A stretch of 64,000 bases of DNA, taken from Kribbella jiaozuonensis (GTDB lineage: Bacteria > Actinomycetota > Actinomycetes > Propionibacteriales > Kribbellaceae). The notes under the pieces are model-generated. The model did no database searches and had not been told where the DNA came from. It saw only the letters and a list, made by a program, of their open reading frames with translations. The stretch is taken from assembly GCF_005233875.1 (NCBI RefSeq), contig NZ_SZPZ01000002.1, positions 1,240,001 through 1,304,000 of the forward strand, written 5' to 3'. Made by a program: the position numbers and the translations under genes. Below are positions 15,699 through 22,619 of this stretch, one piece after another (position 1 is the stretch's first letter; each line of letters starts with the position of its first letter).

Positions 15699-16823
15699 TT
15701 GACGTCCACGCGATTCGGCCTCGACCGGCGCGACTGGCGCTCGCTCGGCGCGATGACGGTCTTCATCGTGCTTCTGCACGTGATCGGGTTCGGCGTTCTG
15801 TTCGGGTTCGTGATGCCGCAGCACTACCACCTCGGCGGCGACCGACCGGTGTTCACCATCGGCGTCGGACTGCTCGCGTACACGTTCGGACTCCGGCACG
15901 CCTTCGACGCCGACCACATCGCGGCAGTGGACAACACGACCCGCAAACTGCTTGCCGACAACGCCGACCGGCGGGCTTCCGGCGTACCGGAGGAGGAGAT
16001 TCGCAAACCGCTCTCGGTCGGGTTCTGGTTCTCGCTCGGCCATTCGACCATCGTCTTCGCGCTGGCTCTCGTGCTGTCGCTCGGCGTGAAGGCGTTGGCC
16101 GGGCCGGTCGAGAACGGCAACTCGATGCTGCATTCGGTCACCGGAGTCATCGGTGCGTCCGTCTCCGGCGTCTTTCTCTGGGTGCTCGGAATCCTCAACC
16201 TCGGTGTGCTCGTGGGCATCGTCAAGGTGTTCCGGCAGATGCGTTCCGGCGTGTACGACGAGCAGCAGCTCGAGGAGCAACTGAACAAGCGCGGCTTGAT
16301 GAATCGCGTCCTCGGCAGTCTGACGACATCTGTCCGCAAGGCCCGGCACATCTACCCGATCGGCGTCCTGTTCGGTCTCGGCTTCGACACCGCGACCGAA
16401 GTCGGTCTTCTCGTCCTTGCCGGGGGCGTCGCTGCGTTCCACCTGCCGTTCTACTCGATCCTCGTCCTGCCCGTCCTCTTCGCCGCAGGCATGTGTCTGA
16501 TGGACAGCGCCGACGGCGTGTTCATGAACGCCGCGTACAGCTGGGCCTTCGCAAAGCCGGTCCGGAAGGTGTTCTACAACATCACCATCACCGGGATCTC
16601 CGTCGCGGTCGCCCTGGCAATCGGCACGATCGAACTGATCGGCGTCGTCGCCGACCGGGCCCACCTCACCAGTGGGCCGTTGGCCGCGATCGCCCGCATC
16701 CCACTCGACTACGCCGGCTACGGCATCGCCGGACTGTTCCTCGCGGCCTGGGTGGTGGCACTCGCAGTCTGGAAGTACGGCCACATCGAAGAGAAGTGGG
16801 CAACTGCCCTCAGGGACGGCTGA
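15699..16823 (+). CDS. HoxN/NixA-family nickel/cobalt transporter
   Basis: 374-residue NiCoT permease with eight expected transmembrane helices. The family signature in helix II, RHAFDADHIAAVDNTTRKL (19 residues), contains the metal-coordinating histidines and aspartates. The second signature LGFDTATEVGLLVLA is also present. It imports Ni2+ or Co2+ across the cytoplasmic membrane. No ATG gives a full protein. The TTG at 15699, two bases after the DUF4331 stop, is the best start; an ATG at 15753 would remove the N-terminal tail just before helix I. It is the last gene of the LAL 1 linked operon. Its 3' end overlaps the converging TetR gene by 14 bp. Confidence 0.9.
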   Translation: MTSTRFGLDRRDWRSLGAMTVFIVLLHVIGFGVLFGFVMPQHYHLGGDRPVFTIGVGLLAYTFGLRHAFDADHIAAVDNTTRKLLADNADRRASGVPEEEIRKPLSVGFWFSLGHSTIVFALALVLSLGVKALAGPVENGNSMLHSVTGVIGASVSGVFLWVLGILNLGVLVGIVKVFRQMRSGVYDEQQLEEQLNKRGLMNRVLGSLTTSVRKARHIYPIGVLFGLGFDTATEVGLLVLAGGVAAFHLPFYSILVLPVLFAAGMCLMDSADGVFMNAAYSWAFAKPVRKVFYNITITGISVAVALAIGTIELIGVVADRAHLTSGPLAAIARIPLDYAGYGIAGLFLAAWVVALAVWKYGHIEEKWATALRDG

Positions 16824-17409
16824 GGAGTCTGGTGAGGCCGTATTCGAAGCGGGTGTCGAAGGGGTCGTCGAGGAGGAGGGCGGTGCCGACCTTGGTGAGG
16901 GCCGGATAGGCGCCCGAGGAGAGCAGGTCGTCCGCGTTCCCGTGCAGGTTGTCGGACGGCGTCTGCTCCTCCTGCGTCAGGCCGATCGTGAAGTAGACGA
17001 TTGCCCAGCACAGCCGGGCCGCGTCGGCCTCGGCGTACCCGGCTTCGAGCAGGCTGCCGACGATGACTTCGGCAACCCGCAGCGTCTTGCCGGTGCCGGT
17101 GAACGTGCCCGCGACGAGGCGGCCGCCGTCGCGGTGGGCGAGCATTGCGGCCCGGTAGCGGCGCGCGACGACCGCGACGCGTTCGACCGGATCAGTCCCG
17201 CCGGCCACGAGGTCGTCGACCGCGACCTCTCCGACGATCGTGTCCGCCATCGTCTCGATCAGCGCGAACTTCGTCTTCACCTGCCAGCTCACCGAGTTGA
17301 GGTGCGCGTCGAGCCGGCGCGCGACTCCGCGGAGCGAGAGCCGCTCGAGGCCCTCCTCCTCCAGCACCGCGAACGCGGCCTCGATCACGTCGCTCTGGGT
17401 CATCCGCAT
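16810..17409 (-). CDS. TetR-family transcriptional regulator
   Basis: About 199 residues. The N-terminal TetR helix-turn-helix is at residues 3-50 (VIEAAFAVLEEEGLERLSLR, then RRLDAHLNSVSWQVKTKFAL). A helical C-terminal ligand domain of the TetR_C type follows. Starts at 17424, 17409 or 17403 are possible; 17409 (MRMTQSDV) is used. It lies 22 bp downstream of the SDR gene on the same strand, so SDR and regulator form an operon. The double palindrome at 18259-18301, upstream of the SDR gene, is the probable binding site, which would give autoregulation. Confidence 0.83.
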   Translation of the reverse strand: MRMTQSDVIEAAFAVLEEEGLERLSLRGVARRLDAHLNSVSWQVKTKFALIETMADTIVGEVAVDDLVAGGTDPVERVAVVARRYRAAMLAHRDGGRLVAGTFTGTGKTLRVAEVIVGSLLEAGYAEADAARLCWAIVYFTIGLTQEEQTPSDNLHGNADDLLSSGAYPALTKVGTALLLDDPFDTRFEYGLTRLLSRP

Positions 17410-17431
17410 GACGCCATCGTACAAATCCGGG

Positions 17432-18241
17432 TCATGCGCCGAACGCCTCCTGCGACACGCCGTCCCACGCTTCCCACTCGGCGATCCGTCGCGCGTACTC
17501 CGCCTTGATCACCGGCAACGGCCCGGGCCCGAAGAAGATCCGCAGCGGCGGCTCCGCCGCGTCGACAACCTGCAGGATCGCGGCCCGGGTCGCGGCCGGG
17601 TCGCCGCGCTTCCCGGCCGGTCGCGCCATCGCCGACCGGAAGGCGTCGTACTGCGGAAGGTGCTCGGCGTGGACGGCGGACGGCCCGGCCCAGTCGGTCG
17701 CGTATCCGGCCGGCTCGACCAGCGTGACCGAGATCCCGAACTCCTTGACCTCCGCGGCCAGACTGTCGGTGAAACCCTCCAGCCCGAACTTCGACGCGTG
17801 GTACAGCCCGAGCCCCGGCAGCGCGAACACACCGGCGATCGACGACACCTGAATCACATGACCGTTGCCCTGGGCCCGCATCTGCGGCAGGACCGCCTGG
17901 GTCACCCACAACGGCCCGAGCAGGTTGACGTCGAGCTGCGCCCGCGCCTGCTCCTCGTCCACCTCTTCGACCATCCCGAACAACCCGTACCCGGCGTTGT
18001 TCACCACGACATCGATGCGCCCGAACCGATCGACCACCTCCCGTACGGCGTCCGCGACGGCGGCGCGGTCCGTGACATCCAGCGTCAACGGCAGTACGGC
18101 GTCGCCGTACTTGTTCACGAGTTCGTCGAACGCGCCCGTCGACCGGCTCGACACCGCGACGCGGTCACCGCGCTCCAGCGCCGCCTCGGCCCACTCGCGC
18201 CCGAACCCCTTGGACGCACCTGTGATGAACCAGATCTTCAT
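17432..18241 (-). CDS. SDR-family oxidoreductase
   Basis: 269-residue classical short-chain dehydrogenase. The cofactor motif is TGASKGFG (residues 7-14), with NNAG near residue 82, the catalytic serine in VSSIAG, and YHASK (about 149-153) with catalytic Tyr and Lys. Ser-Arg-Ser at the end of strand 2 (SSRST) suggests NADPH preference. The substrate is unknown. GAGGGAG lies upstream of the ATG at 18241. It heads a two-gene operon with the TetR regulator. The large inverted repeat just upstream overlaps its promoter. Confidence 0.87.
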   Translation of the reverse strand: MKIWFITGASKGFGREWAEAALERGDRVAVSSRSTGAFDELVNKYGDAVLPLTLDVTDRAAVADAVREVVDRFGRIDVVVNNAGYGLFGMVEEVDEEQARAQLDVNLLGPLWVTQAVLPQMRAQGNGHVIQVSSIAGVFALPGLGLYHASKFGLEGFTDSLAAEVKEFGISVTLVEPAGYATDWAGPSAVHAEHLPQYDAFRSAMARPAGKRGDPAATRAAILQVVDAAEPPLRIFFGPGPLPVIKAEYARRIAEWEAWDGVSQEAFGA

Positions 18242-18258
18242 CGCAAAACACTCCCTCT

Positions 18259-18301
18259 CTTGTGCACTGACCAAGAAACCATAACTTGGTCACTGCACAA
18301 G
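18259..18301. promoter_or_regulatory. Double operator: 17-bp arms, 9-bp spacer
   Basis: CTTGTGCACTGACCAAG (18259-18275) and CTTGGTCACTGCACAAG (18285-18301) are inverted copies matching at 16 of 17 positions around the AT-rich spacer AAACCATAA. Each 17-mer is itself quasi-palindromic (CTTG..CA-TG..CAAG), as expected for a pair of TetR dimers. It sits immediately upstream of the SDR-TetR operon. Confidence 0.7.
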
Positions 18302-18316
18302 AATCAAGGAGTCAGG

Positions 18317-19108
18317 TCAGCGGTGGTGGTTGAGGAAGGTCGTGAGTTCTGCGAGGTACTGCGGGCGGTTGTCGCGGTGGACTGAGTGGCCCGCGTCGGG
18401 GAGGTGTACCGACCGGAACTCGCCGGCCGCTGCTTCGGCGCAGCGCTTGGCGTAGTCGTCGGAGATCAGTGAGCCGCGTTCGGTGTCGCCGTGGATTAGG
18501 AGGACTGGGCAAGTGATCGCAGTCAGCAGGTCGGTCAGAGGGTTGGCCTTCAGGAAGGGTTGGTCGAACAGGTGCGGGTCGACCTGCGCCTTCGAGGTGG
18601 CCCACGGCTCGAGCTCGTCTTCCGGCCAGTCGGGGTTGTCGGCTCGGCCTCGTGCGATCCGTGAGGGGAGGTCGAGCGCGCGGAGGTCCGCGAGCCAGGG
18701 CGGCATGGACACCGGTTCGTCCGGTTCGGCGGCAGGTCCCCCTCCGGGCGGCGGGTCCTCCAGGACAACGGCACGGACCAGGTCCGGTCTCGCGGCGGTC
18801 AGATAGGCGGCCGTCATCGCGCCCATCGAGTGGCCGACGACGACGATCCCGCCCTCGCGGGGCTGGTCCGACAGGACGAGGGCGGCGTCGTCGCGCAGTT
18901 GGGGGTAGTTGACGGGGCCGGGTGGGAGGGCGGAGTTGCCGTGGCCGCGGGCGTCTATGGCTAGGGCTTGGATGTCGGGAAGGTTGGCGAGGAGGGGTTC
19001 CCAGCATTGGGCGGAGTCGGAGAAGCCGTGGAGGAAGGTGACGTCGGCGGGCGACTCGTTGGTGCGGCACCAGGCCAGATGGGCTGTTTTACCTCGCACG
19101 GTGAACAT
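18317..19108 (-). CDS. alpha/beta hydrolase (serine type)
   Basis: 263 residues. HGFSDSAQCWEPL (27-39), DARGHGNS, nucleophile elbow VGHSMGAM with Ser94, the acid in LLIHGDTERGS and the histidine in DAGHSVHRDN form a complete triad. It is a generic esterase, lipase or thioesterase with no signal peptide. The ATG at 19108 gives the natural N-terminus (MFTVRGKTAH); upstream in-frame codons have no homology. It is divergent from the hydrolase at 19194 with an 85-bp gap. Downstream is the SDR operator. Confidence 0.82.
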   Translation of the reverse strand: MFTVRGKTAHLAWCRTNESPADVTFLHGFSDSAQCWEPLLANLPDIQALAIDARGHGNSALPPGPVNYPQLRDDAALVLSDQPREGGIVVVGHSMGAMTAAYLTAARPDLVRAVVLEDPPPGGGPAAEPDEPVSMPPWLADLRALDLPSRIARGRADNPDWPEDELEPWATSKAQVDPHLFDQPFLKANPLTDLLTAITCPVLLIHGDTERGSLISDDYAKRCAEAAAGEFRSVHLPDAGHSVHRDNRPQYLAELTTFLNHHR

Positions 19109-19193
19109 GGTTGGGGACGATAGCGCAGGGTGCTCGAGACCACTGCCGATTCTGCGCGGCGGTTGTGTCGGAGGTCGGTGCGACGATGAGGGC

Positions 19194-20084
19194 ATGAGTT
19201 TCAGCGTCCAGGGCAGTGCGACCACGCCTGTGCTCGAGATCGGGTACGAGGCTGCGGGGGAGCCGGGCGGTGACCCGGTGATTCTGCTGCACGGTTTCCC
19301 GTACGACGTGCGCGCGTACGACGAAGTCGCAGCGGAGCTCGCGGCGAGCGGGCGGTATGTGCTGGCGCCCTACCTGCGTGGCTACGGCCCGACGAGGTTT
19401 CGCGACGCGGGGACGCTGCGGTCCGGGCAGCAGGCGGCGATCGGCCAGGATCTGGTCGACTTCATGGACGCGCTGGGGATCGAACGGGCCGTGGTCGCGG
19501 GGTACGACTGGGGTGGGCGAGCTGCGTGTATTGCCGCAGCGCTATGGCCGGAGCGGATCGCGGGGTTGGTTACCTGCGGGGGATACGCGATCCAGGACAT
19601 CGCGAGGTCCGGTGAGCCCGCGGCGGCCGAGGACGAGGCGAAGTACTGGTATCAGTACTACTTCCACTCCGAACGTGGCCGGCGTGGCCTGACTCTGAAC
19701 CGGGATGAGCTGTGCGCGCTGCTGTGGCGCGACTGGTCGCCGAAGTGGGCCGACTCCGCGGCTGCTTATCCGGCCACGGCGCCTAGCCTGCACAACCCGG
19801 ACTTCGTGGACGTGGTGATTCACTCCTACCGGCACCGTTACGGCCTGGTCGAAGGCGATCCGCGCTACGAAGCGGTGGAGGAGGCGCTGGCCGCGCTGCC
19901 GAAGATTGCCGTGCCGACGGTGATTCTGGTGAGTGAGGCTGATGGTGTGACCGGGCCGGCCGGGCTCGACGACGGGCCGCATTTCAGCGGGCCCTGCGAG
20001 ATCCGCTCGCTGCCGGACATTGGTCATAACGTACCGCAGGAGGCGCCGGTTGCCTTTGCCGAGGCGGTCAAAGCCCTCGGGTGA
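19194..20084 (+). CDS. epoxide hydrolase-like alpha/beta hydrolase (leaderless paralogue)
   Basis: 296 residues. HGFPYD (33-38), YLRGYGPTRFR, nucleophile Asp105 in AGYDWGGR and the base histidine in GHNVPQEAP (about 278). It aligns over its whole length with the protein of 11232-12278, sharing GYDWG, WYQYYF-ERG-GLT and GHNVPQEAP, but lacks the Tat signal, so it should act in the cytoplasm. The substrate is unknown. It is divergent from another hydrolase. Its 3' end overlaps the converging regulator gene by 17 bp. Confidence 0.83.
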   Translation: MSFSVQGSATTPVLEIGYEAAGEPGGDPVILLHGFPYDVRAYDEVAAELAASGRYVLAPYLRGYGPTRFRDAGTLRSGQQAAIGQDLVDFMDALGIERAVVAGYDWGGRAACIAAALWPERIAGLVTCGGYAIQDIARSGEPAAAEDEAKYWYQYYFHSERGRRGLTLNRDELCALLWRDWSPKWADSAAAYPATAPSLHNPDFVDVVIHSYRHRYGLVEGDPRYEAVEEALAALPKIAVPTVILVSEADGVTGPAGLDDGPHFSGPCEIRSLPDIGHNVPQEAPVAFAEAVKALG

Positions 20085-21027
20085 GGCGGTCGCCCAGGTC
20101 GGAGCGGCGGTAGAGGACCGAGCGGCCGTGGCGCGCGGAGATCAGGAGGCCGGCGGCGCGGAGGGCGCGTAGGTGCTGGTTGACGGCGGTCGGGGTGACG
20201 TTCAGGCGTACGGCGAGTTCGGTCGTCGAGGTTGGTGTTTCGAGCAGGGCTAGCAGGCCGGCCCGGACGCGGCCGATCAGGTCCGCGAGGGCGGTTGGCG
20301 GCGTAGTTGTTGAGGTTTGCCAGAGCGTGCCGAGACCGCGAGCTGGGTAGATGAGGTGGGGCGGCTCATCGGGGGAGATGGGGGTAGCGCCGCGGCGGCT
20401 GAAGAGGGACGGAGTGAGGGTGAGGCCGCGGCCGGCGGTTGAGGTTCGGTACGAGAGGTCGCTGCGGAGGCGGATGCGCAGGACGGTGCCGTCGAGGCGG
20501 ACGTGTGGATCGACGTCGGCGAACATCGCGGCGAGACCGGCGTTTGCCATGACGCGGCCGCGGTAGACGATGTCGGCCTCGAGGACGGTTCGCATCCGGG
20601 TCCAGTACGGCTCGAAGCAGGCGTCCCAATAGTCCTGCAGCACGGCCAATATGCGTCGGAGGACGGTGGCTGGGCGACCCTGAAGAGCCGTCGGCAGCCC
20701 CAAAGGATGGACGGCGGCGAGGTCCGCGCGTACGACGGCGGCCGAGGTGCTGGTCAGTGCCGAGAGTTCGTCCTCGATGCGACCGAGCGGGCTGTAGGGC
20801 CTAGGCGTGAGGAAGTCCGGCGTCCACAACGCTTCGTTGGTCAGGGCGCGGAGCAGATCGAGGTCGAGGCCGGAACGCGCCGACTCGATGGCGCGGAGCC
20901 AGGGGAGTTGCAGCGGGAACCGGCCGGGGTCGCGCAGGGTCCGTAGGGACAGGACCAGCTCGTGCAGCGGTGAGATCGCGAACCGCACCTCGCCGAGATC
21001 GTTCCCGGCGAGTTCGTACTCAATCAT
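20068..21027 (-). CDS. ArsR-type winged-helix regulator (DUF5937-like)
   Basis: 319 residues. The long N-terminal region, about 1-240, resembles the DUF5937 domain (EVRFAISPLHELVLSLRTLR). The C-terminal ArsR/HTH_5 winged helix is at about 255-319 (TSTTELAVRLNVTPTAVNQH, LRAAGLLISARHGRSVLYRR). There is no cysteine-rich metal-sensing motif, so it probably senses a small organic ligand. The start is the ATG at 21027 (MIEYELAG). It is divergent from the MFS gene at 21084, with a 15-bp palindrome in the 56-bp gap, and is the likely repressor of that pump. This regulator-pump pairing is common in actinobacteria. Confidence 0.8.
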   Translation of the reverse strand: MIEYELAGNDLGEVRFAISPLHELVLSLRTLRDPGRFPLQLPWLRAIESARSGLDLDLLRALTNEALWTPDFLTPRPYSPLGRIEDELSALTSTSAAVVRADLAAVHPLGLPTALQGRPATVLRRILAVLQDYWDACFEPYWTRMRTVLEADIVYRGRVMANAGLAAMFADVDPHVRLDGTVLRIRLRSDLSYRTSTAGRGLTLTPSLFSRRGATPISPDEPPHLIYPARGLGTLWQTSTTTPPTALADLIGRVRAGLLALLETPTSTTELAVRLNVTPTAVNQHLRALRAAGLLISARHGRSVLYRRSDLGDRLTRGL

Positions 21028-21052
21028 GAAGCAGAACACTACATCGTTGGTC

Positions 21053-21067
21053 CCGGACACCGTCCGG
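21053..21067. promoter_or_regulatory. Palindrome CCGGAC-ACC-GTCCGG in divergent gap
   Basis: Perfect 6-bp arms with a 3-bp spacer, between the ArsR-type gene (start 21027) and the MFS gene (start 21084). This is the expected position for a shared operator. Confidence 0.5.
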
Positions 21068-21083
21068 ATGCGACAACTGTCGG

Positions 21084-22307
21084 GTGCTTCTCCGTGATCC
21101 CGTCGAACGCGCCCTCGCCTCCGCCGTGGCCGCCCTGTCGCTGTCCCGCGGCATGTTCTTCGCCGTCAGCGCGCTCTACTTCACCCGCGGGGTCGGCCTG
21201 TCGGCGGCGACCGTCGGGATCGGGCTCACCATTGCGGGAGCGGTCGGCGTGCTGGCGTCGTACGTCGGTGGTCGGCTGAGCGAGCGGTATGGCGCAGACC
21301 GCCTGCAGCAATGGACGCTGGCCGCGAACGGAGCCTCCCTGCTCGCGTACGCCCTGGCGGACAACGTCGTCAGCTTCATCCTGATCGCGGCCTGCGTCTC
21401 GGCCACACGCGGTCTGCAGAGCACGGCCCAGGTGACCTTGCTGGCCCGCTGGTACGTCGGCCCCGAGCGGGTCACGGTTCGCGCCAGGCTACGCGTGGTG
21501 ATGAACGTCTTCATCGGCGGCGGCAGTCTGCTCGCGGGACTCGCGCTGATGGTGGACACGACGTCGGCGTACCGGCTGACGGTGGTGCTCGTCGGGGCAG
21601 TCACGATGCTCGGCACAGCCCCGCTGATCGGTCTGCGCAAGCGGGTGGAGGGTCTGGCCGAGCGGATGGAAGCCGCCAACACGGCTGCGACCTCCGCCGA
21701 TGGACGCTCCCCGCTGCGCGATCGGACGTACGTCGCGTCGACGGTCCTCAACGCCATCCTCGCGATCCAGTTCGGGCTGACGTCGGTCGCGATACCGCTC
21801 TGGGTCGCGGACCACACGGATGCCCCGACGGTCCTCGTGTCAGCGCTCCTGCTCGTCAACACCGCGTACGTTGCTCTGTTCCAGGTCCGCGCGTCCCGAG
21901 GTGCTCAGACATTGCGCACCGCCGGGCAGTCGGTACGGCGAGCAGGCCTCTTCTTGCTGATCGCGTGTCTGCTCTTCGCGACAGCGGGGTACCTCGGTGC
22001 CGTTGCGGCAACAGTCGTGCTGCTGCTGGCCGCGCTCGCAGCCTCCGCGGCCGAGACGCAGGGCGAGGCCGGCGGCTGGACCATGGCCTTCGAGCTCGCC
22101 GACCCCGCTCGCGCCGGCGCCTACCAAGGCCTCAGCCAGACCGGCTACGCAGTCGCCCAGATGTTCAGCCCGGCCGTCGTCACCACCAGCGCGATCGACC
22201 ACGGTACGCCGGGCTGGATCGCCCTCGGTCTGGTCTTCGCCACCACCGGCACCGCAACCGCGCTGCTGGCGAACCACGCGGCCGAACGCTCACTCGAGCG
22301 TGTGTAG
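21084..22307 (+). CDS. MFS transporter
   Basis: 407 residues with about 12 hydrophobic helices. The helix 2-3 loop SYVGGRLSERYGADRLQQWT (residues about 52-71) is the MFS signature region. It is an efflux-type permease of unknown substrate. The start is the GTG at 21084, with no strong ribosome site visible, so a leaderless or nearly leaderless transcript is possible. It is divergent from its presumed ArsR-type repressor. Its 3' end overlaps the converging STAS gene by 18 bp. Confidence 0.85.
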   Translation: MLLRDPVERALASAVAALSLSRGMFFAVSALYFTRGVGLSAATVGIGLTIAGAVGVLASYVGGRLSERYGADRLQQWTLAANGASLLAYALADNVVSFILIAACVSATRGLQSTAQVTLLARWYVGPERVTVRARLRVVMNVFIGGGSLLAGLALMVDTTSAYRLTVVLVGAVTMLGTAPLIGLRKRVEGLAERMEAANTAATSADGRSPLRDRTYVASTVLNAILAIQFGLTSVAIPLWVADHTDAPTVLVSALLLVNTAYVALFQVRASRGAQTLRTAGQSVRRAGLFLLIACLLFATAGYLGAVAATVVLLLAALAASAAETQGEAGGWTMAFELADPARAGAYQGLSQTGYAVAQMFSPAVVTTSAIDHGTPGWIALGLVFATTGTATALLANHAAERSLERV

Positions 22308-22619
22308 GACCGGGATGGTCTGCGGTAGGTCTGTCAGTTCGAGCGCGGCTCGGAGCGGGGAGTCCGGCGGGACGACGACGCGGAGCTCCTGGCGGCTCTG
22401 GGCGAGGCGTTCAGCGAGGCGGAAGAGCATCGCGATCCCGGAGCTGTCGAGATAGGCCGTCTCGGTCAGGTCGACGACGATGACGCCCGCGTCGACTGAG
22501 GCGACCTGGCTGATGGCATCCCGCACAACGACGGCGTTGGTGAGGTCCACTTCGCCAGAGACCCGCACAACCTGGACGCTATTGCTCATCCAGGCGTCCA
22601 CTTCGGCGTACGCCGTCAT
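22290..22619 (-). CDS. STAS-domain anti-sigma factor antagonist
   Basis: 109-residue SpoIIAA/RsbV-type STAS protein. The phosphorylation loop TAYLDSSGIAMLFRLAE (about residues 54-70) contains the conserved Ser-Ser pair; the serine before Gly is the usual target. Unphosphorylated STAS proteins bind anti-sigma kinases and free the sigma factor. The ATG at 22619 overlaps the stop of the phosphatase/kinase-like gene (ATGA), so the two products are made together. No sigma factor gene is nearby, so the output target lies elsewhere. Confidence 0.88.
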   Translation of the reverse strand: MTAYAEVDAWMSNSVQVVRVSGEVDLTNAVVVRDAISQVASVDAGVIVVDLTETAYLDSSGIAMLFRLAERLAQSRQELRVVVPPDSPLRAALELTDLPQTIPVLHTLE

